Shown: one piece after another, positions 57,663-64,000 of the stretch
How the letters are laid out: every line of letters begins with the position of its first letter
Numbering within the stretch: the stretch's first letter is position 1
DNA from: Rhodanobacter sp. MP7CTX1
GTDB lineage: Bacteria; Pseudomonadota; Gammaproteobacteria; Xanthomonadales; Rhodanobacteraceae
Reading direction: 5' to 3'
NCBI RefSeq assembly: GCF_014205795.1
Contig: NZ_JACHCN010000001.1
Location: 186,001-250,000 of the forward strand
DNA length: 64,000 nt
Position numbers and translations under genes: made by a program
The notes under the pieces: generated by a model
What the model was told of the DNA's origin: nothing
Seen by the model: only the letters and a program-made list of their open reading frames with translations
Database searches by the model: none

Positions 57663-58275
57663 CTAGGCAGGCACAGCCGAGGCGTCCGACGTGCGGGCGT
57701 GCTGCAAAGCGAGCGCGCGTGCGCGCGTGTCCTGCGGACTCATGTCGAAAGCGCGGCGAAACGCGCGAGTGAAATCCGAGGCGCTTTTTAAGCCGAGCCC
57801 GTACGCTATTTCTGTCACAGGAATTTGTGGAAAACGGCTGATGGCCGTGGCGAATCCAGCACGAGACCTGCAAGTGGAGAGCCTTGCTGCACGACGCGGC
57901 CATGAATCGATTCGCCGTCGGACAAGCCTGCATCCACGATTCGCCTCGGTACGAACAGACTCAGAACATGACAGGCCGGTCGCTCGACGCGAAATGCCTG
58001 GTTGAGATTGAACGCGATGATTTCGTGTCCTGAGCCAGTCGCGCTGCGCTTCTTCTGCATGCCCGTCACGTTGCCGGCTTCACCCTCCAGGAAAACATGA
58101 AAGACGTAACCTGATGGGAGTCGGTCGAAACGCGCGCCACCGAGCGCTCCAGCACCATCGCGTCGGTGCGGGAATCGGTAAACGCCCTCCCGTCGACCGC
58201 ATACCTGTCGATGTTTGCGCCGAATCCCGCAGCAAATTGTTTGATTGAAGGGGGCACATCAACCACATGCCCCAC
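57663..58275 (-). pseudogene. Decayed AraC-family regulator
   Basis: In the minus strand, the frame ending at 57663 reads IPVTEIAYGLGLKSASDFTR then AFRRAFDMSPQDTRARALAL, a clear AraC second helix-turn-helix. Upstream frames hold the rest: SATGSGHEIIAFNLNQAFRV and VLSLFVPRRIVDAGLSDGES (57815-58069), and GFGANIDRYAVDGRAFTDSR (58066-58275). Two or more frameshifts separate the parts, so it does not make one protein. The true 5' end is unclear. Confidence 0.75.
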
Positions 58276-58392
58276 GCGCGCACGCCAGGCCAGCTATTGC
58301 TTGTCGGCAGCCAGCACACGCGTGCTGAAGCTGCTCGTCTCGATGCGAGAGCACGGCGAGTTGCCGCGAACAGGTCGAGGCGGCATTGAGCA

Positions 58393-58815
58393 TTGAGACA
58401 TAGGCGCATTTCGATGAACGATGGATGCAGTACCCGCCCAGTGGCTTCGGCCAGCGCAACTTCTTTGGCGCGGGCGTCAGGAACTGAGATCCGGTTACAG
58501 CCTATCAGGGCTGGCTTGGCCACGGATGAAAAATTGTTTTTGAAGAGTGAGACGGACGGTCAAATCTATCGAAATTGTGAGGTCGCAATCACAAAACTGG
58601 AAATTCAGTTCGTTGGGCACCCGCCGGAGTCGTCAGATGAGCTGGGCATGACATTGCTTGCGGATACAGGGATGACGTTGCCCATTGCTGAGCTGGTGTG
58701 GGTCACGGTCCGGGCGTCGGGCGCCAAACACACGGCGAAGGGTCATCTGTGTGCCGCGACTCCTTTAAAAAAAACTGGCGCGATTCGAGTCTTTCGCGTC
58801 ACAAGGTGCCCTTAA
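58393..58815 (+). CDS. Uncertain hypothetical ORF
   Basis: A 140-codon frame, with the more gene-like part from about residue 45: KLFLKSETDGQIYRNCEVAI, TKLEIQFVGHPPESSDELGM, LLADTGMTLPIAELVWVTVR. No family is recognised; a PilZ-type domain is conceivable but unsupported. It lies between a decayed AraC gene and the sulfotransferase gene, and the first 40 residues look like non-coding sequence. It could be a remnant. Confidence 0.35.
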   Translation: MRHRRISMNDGCSTRPVASASATSLARASGTEIRLQPIRAGLATDEKLFLKSETDGQIYRNCEVAITKLEIQFVGHPPESSDELGMTLLADTGMTLPIAELVWVTVRASGAKHTAKGHLCAATPLKKTGAIRVFRVTRCP

Positions 58816-58951
58816 TGCGTTTGCCACAACTCATTGTTCGCTGCAACCTACTCCATGAAGATAGATTGCGACTCATTTCACGCTTTCGCAATTACATGGC
58901 ACATTCGTTGCTGCTGCGTTGTGGCTAAGCGACATTCATCAGGGGAAATTC

Positions 58952-59764
58952 TTGCGACCTGTTCACTTCATCTCGGGCCTACCCCGGTCCGGATCGACCT
59001 TGCTTGCCGGTCTGTTGCGCCAGAACCCACGTTTCCATGCCGGCATGAGCGGCCCTGTCGGCGGCCTGTTCAACACGTTGCAGGGCGACATGAGCGGTCG
59101 CAACGAGTACTCGGTCTTCATTTCCGATACGCAGCGCCGGCGCATCCTGCAAGGTCTGTTCGATGAGTACTACGGTCCGGAATTCGCCGCCGAGGTGGTT
59201 TTCGATACCAACCGCATCTGGTGCAGCAAGCTGCGCAGCCTGAAAGAGCTGTTTCCCGCGGCCAAGGTGATTGCCTGCGTGCGTCACGTGCCGTGGATCA
59301 TCGACAGCATCGAGCAGCTGATCCGTCGCAATACCTTCCAGCCGTCGGCCATCTTCAACTATCAGCCCGGTGGCACCGTGTACTCGCGCAGCGAAGGTCT
59401 CGCCAACGGCGACGGCATGGTCGGCTTTGCCTATAACGCGCTGAAGGAAGCGTATTACGGCGAAGACACCGCGAACCTGATGCTGCTGCAGTACGAGACG
59501 TTGGTCAGCAATCCGGCTTCGGCCCTGAAGGCGATCTACGACTTCATCGGCGAGCCAGCTTTTATCCACGATTTCGACAACGTCAGCTACGACGCCGACG
59601 AGTTCGATATACGTGCCGGCACGCCGGGCCTGCATACCGTACGACGGAAGATAGCCGTGCGTGAACGTACCAGCGTGTTGCCGCCGGATGTCTTCCGGCG
59701 ATTCGAAAACGACGCCTTCTGGCGCGACCCGCAGCTCAACTTGCGCGGGGTGCGCGTGGTCTGA
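58952..59764 (+). CDS. Sulfotransferase-family protein
   Basis: A 270-residue protein with the PAPS 5'-phosphosulfate loop VHFISGLPRSGSTLLAGLLR near the N-terminus and the 3'-phosphate region VIACVRHVPWIIDSIEQLI. The C-terminal helix has VLPPDVFRRFENDAFW. The acceptor is unknown. I start it at TTG 58952, since AGGGGA lies 7 bp upstream and conserved sequence begins at once; a TTG at 58919 is an alternative. It directly precedes the giant autotransporter gene (148 bp). Confidence 0.85.
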   Translation: MRPVHFISGLPRSGSTLLAGLLRQNPRFHAGMSGPVGGLFNTLQGDMSGRNEYSVFISDTQRRRILQGLFDEYYGPEFAAEVVFDTNRIWCSKLRSLKELFPAAKVIACVRHVPWIIDSIEQLIRRNTFQPSAIFNYQPGGTVYSRSEGLANGDGMVGFAYNALKEAYYGEDTANLMLLQYETLVSNPASALKAIYDFIGEPAFIHDFDNVSYDADEFDIRAGTPGLHTVRRKIAVRERTSVLPPDVFRRFENDAFWRDPQLNLRGVRVV

Positions 59765-59912
59765 GCAACCACTCAGCGTTCGTCTACTTCCGTAATCAAA
59801 TTTTCATATCGCCGGTACGACGCGAGGGATAACCGCGCGCCGACCACGCCGAAGTCATGTCGATTTACATCAAGCGGGCTTGCCTCGCGCGACCTTTCAG
59901 GGAGTCATTTCA

Positions 59913-62900
59913 ATGAACCGTATCTATCGTCTGGTCTGGAACCGCGCCTTGGGCGCACTGCAAGTCGCCTCCGAATTCGCAAGCTCGCCGCAAGGCGGCA
60001 ATGTCGCCAGCGCCGCGGATCGCGTGCCGGGCATTGCCTTGCGCCCGCTGCCGCGCGCGCTGCTTGGTCTGCTCGCGCCGATCGCGCTTGGCGGCGCGAT
60101 GATGCTGATCGCGACTCCGGCATCCGCACTGCCGTCGAGCTATACGGTCACGCAGTCCACCGATGACGGCACGGGCGCGACCACCGGCACGCTGAGCTGG
60201 GCGATCCAGCAGGCCAACGCCGTGCCGGGCAGCACGATCAGCATCGTGCTCGCCTCGGGCAACACGATCGACGTCAGCGGTCCGCTGCCCACGATCACTA
60301 CGCCGACCAGCATCGACGAAGCCGGAAATGTGACCGTCAATGGTGTTTTGCTCAGCAGCGCGCCGGTGACCTTGACCGGCAGCGGCACGTTGACCCTCGC
60401 GGGCGACGGCACCAGCCTGACCAGCGGCATGACGCTCAACAGCGCTTCCGCGGTGCTTGGCGGCGCGGGTGCCAGCGTGAATGTCACGGGTGCCAATGGC
60501 AGCCCCGGTACGAACGGCAGCAACGGGGGTGTGGGCGGCTATCACAGCGCCGGCTACAACGGCACGGCCGGCGCCAATGGCAGTGCGGGAACCGTGGCGG
60601 TCACAGGATCGGGCTTTACGCTGATCAATAATGGTGACATCACGGGCGGTGCCGGTGGTGTCGGTGGCAGCGGCGGCAACGGTGGCAACGGTGGTAGCGG
60701 CGGTTGGAATTCTGGTGGCAACGGTAGCAACGGCGCTGCCAGTGGTACTGGCGCTGACGGCGCCACGGGCGTTAGCGGTATCGGTTTCACGTTGACCAAC
60801 AATGGCAGCCTCGCTGGCGGCGCCGGTGGCGCTGGCGGCGCTGGCGGCAACGGCGGCAGCGGCGGTTACAGTGTAAAAAATACCGGCGGCACCGGCGGCA
60901 GCGGTGCCAGTGGTGGGGATGGCGGCGCCGGTGCGGCAGCCGTTGATGGTGCTGGCTTCACGTTGACCAATAGCGGCAATCTTGTTGGTGGGGCTGGTAG
61001 CGCTGGCGGCGTCGGCGGCTCAGGCGGCGCAGGCGGCAGTATTAATGCCAGTTATTACAACAACAAATATTCGCGTGGTGCCGTCGGCGGCAGCGGTGCC
61101 ATCGGTGGCCATGGTGGTGTCGGTGGTGCAGGCGTCAATGGCAGTGGCTTCACGTTGACCAACAACAGCAATGTTGTCGGCGGTGCCGGCGGTAGCGGCG
61201 GGGTCGGTGGCAACGGTGGCAATGGCAGCAATGGCTACAAATACGGCGGCAATGGCGGCAATGGCAGCAATGGCGGCAACGGAGGCAACGGTGGCGCCGG
61301 TGTCAGCGGCGTCGGCTTCACGCTGACCAACGCGGGCACCATCACCGGTGGCGCCGGTGGGAATGGCGGTGCTGCCGGGAACGGCGGTTCAAGCGGCAAC
61401 TCACAGTACTGGGGGCAACGCGGCACAAGTGGCAACAGCGGAGCGAGTGGCAACGCCGGCAACGGCGGCGCGGGCGTCAGCGGTTCGGGCTTCACCCTCA
61501 CCAATGGCGGCAGCATCAGCGGTGGCAATGGTGGTGTGGCCGGCAGCGGTGGATACGTCGGCAATGGTGGCGTCGGTATCATCGCAGCGGGCAATGCCAC
61601 GGTAATCAATACCGGCACGATACAGGGCGGCTTCGCCAACGGCGGCAGCGGTGCACAGGCCGACGCAATCGATTTCAGCGGTGGCGGCAACACGCTGGAG
61701 ATCGACGCGGGCTCGACCATTATTGGTAACGTGGTCAGCACCAGCGGTACCACCAACGGTGGTGATACGTTTGATCTCGGTGGCAACACCGACTCCAGCT
61801 TCGATGCGTCGCAACTCGGCGCGCAGTATCAAGGCTTCAATCAATTCGAGAAGACCGGCACCAGCATCTGGACGCTGACCGGCGCGGCGAATGTCAACGG
61901 CCCGTGGTCGGTCAACGGCGGCGAGCTGGATCTGAACGGCAATGGCAGCAACTTCACTGGCGGGTTCACCATGGCCAGCGGCACCACGCTGGTTGTCGGC
62001 GGTGCGGGTGCCAGTGTGAACGTTATCGGTGCCTCAGGCGGCAATGGCGCCAACGGAAGCTACGGTCGCTACGCCAGCACTGGCGGCGGCGCGGGATACG
62101 ACGGCGCCACGGGTTCGGCAGCCGTTGTCGGGACGGGCTTTACGCTGACCAACAACAGCAACATCGCGGCCGGGGCGGGTGGCATCGGCGGTAACGGTGG
62201 CAGCGGCAGCGGTGGCAGTTACAGTCGTTACGGCGCTGGCGGCAATGGCGGCAATGGTGGGAATGGTGGGAATGGTGGTGCCGGCGCCGCGGGCGTCGAC
62301 GGTATTGGTTTTGCGCTGACCAACGACGGCGCTGTTGTCGGCGGTGCGGGTGGCGCAGGCGGCGCTGGCGGTCAGGCTGGATATGGCGGTTACCGCGGTG
62401 GCGTGGGCGGTGATGGCGGCGTGGGGGCGGCAGGCGGGGCTGGCGGCGCGGCGGTCAGTGGGTCGACTTTTGCGCTCACCAACGACAACGTGATTGCCGC
62501 TGGCGCGGGTGGCACAGGCGGTGCCGGCGGTTACGGCGCGGGTGGAAACGAAGATTTTTCTGGGAATGGGGGGAGTGGCGGCCAAGGCGGTGCCGGCGGC
62601 CAGGGCGGCATGGGTGGTGACGGCGTTACCGGTGCACAATTCATATTGACCAACAACGCGAGCATTTCAGGCGGAGCCGGTGGTCGTGGCGGCAATGGCG
62701 GCAACGGTGGCTACGGTGCTTACTCGCATTCCGGAGTCAGCGGTGCCGGTGGCAATGCTGGTTCCGGTGGTGTCGGTGGTGCAGGTGGGGCGGGCGTCAG
62801 TGGTCCCGCCTTCACACTGACCAATAGCGGATCCATCAACGGCGGTGCCGGCGGTGCCGGTGGACAAGGTCGTTATGGTGGCAACGTCACCTATACCTAC

Positions 62901-64000
62901 GATGGCGTTGGCTCGAACGGTGGCAATGGCGGTGCGGGTGGCGCAGGTGGTAAGGGCGGTGACGGCGTGACCGGCGTTGATTTCGTGCTGACCAATAACG
63001 GGTCCATTGCGGGTGGTAGCGGCGGTTACGGCGCGCAAGGTTCCAGTGGTGGTCGCGGCGGCGGTAGCATTTCGGGAAATGGCAGTTTCGGCAACGGTGG
63101 CAACGGTGGTGGCGCCGGCATGGGCGGTCAGGGTGGCGCAGGCGTTGATGGTTCCGGGTTCACACTGACCAATAACAATAACGCGGTGATCAGTGGTGGC
63201 GCTGGCGGCTCCGGCAGTAATTTCGGCGGATGGTATGGCCGCGGTGGACGGAATGGGACGACTGGCGCCTATCAAGGCACTACTGGCAACATCGGATTGC
63301 TTGGTAGTGGCGGCCAAGGTGGCGCTGGCGTCAGTGGCTCGACATTCACGGTGACCAATGCCGGCCAGATTGCCGGAGGCCGCGGAGGCCAGGGCAGTAT
63401 ATTTAGGGCCTACGCCGGCCAAGGGTTGGTCACCCTCTTCGGCGCTGGTGGCAATGGCGGCGCTGGTGTCAGCGGTTCGTCCTTCACGCTGATCAATGCG
63501 GGTAGCGTGACGGGTGGCAACGGTGGCTATGGGTTTACCTACTCCGGCGGCGTTGACGGTGCAGGCGGCGTGGGCGTGGTGTCCACCGGCAGTTCGACCA
63601 TCATCGATTCAGGCAGCATCATCGGCGGTTTCACCCCCACTGGTGGTGTGCAGGCCGACGCAATCGACCTCAGCGGAGGCGGGAACACGCTGGAACTCGA
63701 TGCCGGTTACAACGTCGCCGGCAACGTGGTCAGCAGCAGTGGCACCACGAATGGCGGCGATACGCTTGTTCTGGGGGGCGCTGTTGATGCGGCGTTTGAC
63801 GCTTCGCAACTGGGTGACCTTGGCAGCGGTACGCAATATCAGGGCTTCACCAGTTATGAGAAAATCGGCACCGGCACGTGGACGCTTTCGGGCACCGACA
63901 GCTCCAGCGTCGCATGGCAAATCGACAGCGGTACCCTGGCGCTTGACAGCACCGGCAGCATTGCCGATGCCAGCGCTGTGGTGGACAACGGCACGTTCGA
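59913..64000 (+). CDS. Giant glycine-rich autotransporter-type protein (5' part)
   Basis: One open plus-strand frame runs from ATG 59913 to the window end, over 1,360 codons, and is cut by it. It begins MNRIYRLVWNRALGALQVAS, an extended signal region (ESPR) used by type V secretion proteins, followed by a hydrophobic signal core ending near TPASA. Next comes SYTVTQSTDDGTGATTGTLS and WAIQQANA, a pectin-lyase-like opening. The passenger has about 15 units built on GFTLTNNGSITGGAGG with Gly/Asn-rich spacers. Two super-repeats end in QADAIDFSGGGNTLEIDAG and SSFDASQLGAQYQGF (near 61,650 and 63,650). The barrel domain lies outside. Confidence 0.85.
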   Translation, partial: MNRIYRLVWNRALGALQVASEFASSPQGGNVASAADRVPGIALRPLPRALLGLLAPIALGGAMMLIATPASALPSSYTVTQSTDDGTGATTGTLSWAIQQANAVPGSTISIVLASGNTIDVSGPLPTITTPTSIDEAGNVTVNGVLLSSAPVTLTGSGTLTLAGDGTSLTSGMTLNSASAVLGGAGASVNVTGANGSPGTNGSNGGVGGYHSAGYNGTAGANGSAGTVAVTGSGFTLINNGDITGGAGGVGGSGGNGGNGGSGGWNSGGNGSNGAASGTGADGATGVSGIGFTLTNNGSLAGGAGGAGGAGGNGGSGGYSVKNTGGTGGSGASGGDGGAGAAAVDGAGFTLTNSGNLVGGAGSAGGVGGSGGAGGSINASYYNNKYSRGAVGGSGAIGGHGGVGGAGVNGSGFTLTNNSNVVGGAGGSGGVGGNGGNGSNGYKYGGNGGNGSNGGNGGNGGAGVSGVGFTLTNAGTITGGAGGNGGAAGNGGSSGNSQYWGQRGTSGNSGASGNAGNGGAGVSGSGFTLTNGGSISGGNGGVAGSGGYVGNGGVGIIAAGNATVINTGTIQGGFANGGSGAQADAIDFSGGGNTLEIDAGSTIIGNVVSTSGTTNGGDTFDLGGNTDSSFDASQLGAQYQGFNQFEKTGTSIWTLTGAANVNGPWSVNGGELDLNGNGSNFTGGFTMASGTTLVVGGAGASVNVIGASGGNGANGSYGRYASTGGGAGYDGATGSAAVVGTGFTLTNNSNIAAGAGGIGGNGGSGSGGSYSRYGAGGNGGNGGNGGNGGAGAAGVDGIGFALTNDGAVVGGAGGAGGAGGQAGYGGYRGGVGGDGGVGAAGGAGGAAVSGSTFALTNDNVIAAGAGGTGGAGGYGAGGNEDFSGNGGSGGQGGAGGQGGMGGDGVTGAQFILTNNASISGGAGGRGGNGGNGGYGAYSHSGVSGAGGNAGSGGVGGAGGAGVSGPAFTLTNSGSINGGAGGAGGQGRYGGNVTYTYDGVGSNGGNGGAGGAGGKGGDGVTGVDFVLTNNGSIAGGSGGYGAQGSSGGRGGGSISGNGSFGNGGNGGGAGMGGQGGAGVDGSGFTLTNNNNAVISGGAGGSGSNFGGWYGRGGRNGTTGAYQGTTGNIGLLGSGGQGGAGVSGSTFTVTNAGQIAGGRGGQGSIFRAYAGQGLVTLFGAGGNGGAGVSGSSFTLINAGSVTGGNGGYGFTYSGGVDGAGGVGVVSTGSSTIIDSGSIIGGFTPTGGVQADAIDLSGGGNTLELDAGYNVAGNVVSSSGTTNGGDTLVLGGAVDAAFDASQLGDLGSGTQYQGFTSYEKIGTGTWTLSGTDSSSVAWQIDSGTLALDSTGSIADASAVVDNGTF

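Noticed and set aside
59910-63920. Several long minus-strand frames rich in Pro, Thr and Ala (for example 60554-60850, 61235-61789, 62034-62639, 62667-63422)
   Set aside because: They are antisense shadows of the GGC-rich autotransporter gene; they have no family similarity and the plus strand has one unbroken frame with a signal peptide.

Overview
The window is high-GC gammaproteobacterial DNA, most likely chromosomal sequence from the Rhodanobacteraceae/Xanthomonadaceae (Rhodanobacter, Dyella or a relative). I infer this from the gene families present and from the style of the intergenic palindromes; no rRNA or other marker in the window proves it.

Layout. 1-20 kb is mostly conserved housekeeping DNA: ispG, a small zeta-like/Phd toxin-antitoxin pair, aat, an acyltransferase, a DsbA-like protein, trxB, ald, ftsK, lolA, rarA, a MocR-type regulator, secreted and membrane proteins of unknown role, serS and tRNA-Ser(UGA). 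Palindromic intergenic repeats and one 7-copy repeat array interrupt it. 20-38 kb is a patchwork accessory region. A 13-codon stub of mutM lies beside gnd, and an IS4-family element with a clear 9-bp target duplication follows. Around these are a radical-SAM (HxsB-like) gene fragment, a duplicated gene tail, a membrane sensor that seems to lack its output domain, a GNAT gene between integron attC-like borders, two LysR regulators facing their likely targets across palindromes, a cyclase with an extra N-terminal domain, and a subclass B3 metallo-beta-lactamase.

38.8-42.8 kb encodes a bo-type quinol oxidase (cyoA, a fused cyoB-cyoC, cyoD). 44.1-55.5 kb is a cobalamin salvage and late-synthesis locus. 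A B12 riboswitch precedes btuB (outer-membrane uptake), a BtuM-like inner-membrane protein (candidate uptake and decyanation), cobO, cbiB, cobD, cobQ, cobU, cobT, cobC and cobS; bluB (lower-ligand synthesis) follows after one unrelated gene. Most of these genes overlap by 1-13 bp, which suggests one translationally coupled operon. No corrin-ring genes are visible, so the locus fits import of a corrinoid followed by adenosylation, side-chain attachment and nucleotide-loop assembly.

55.6-60 kb holds a cysteine-cluster protein, a decayed GGDEF-EAL gene, a decayed AraC gene and a sulfotransferase. From 59,913 to the window end runs the 5' part of a very large glycine-rich autotransporter-type protein with an ESPR-type signal region and two roughly 2-kb super-repeats.
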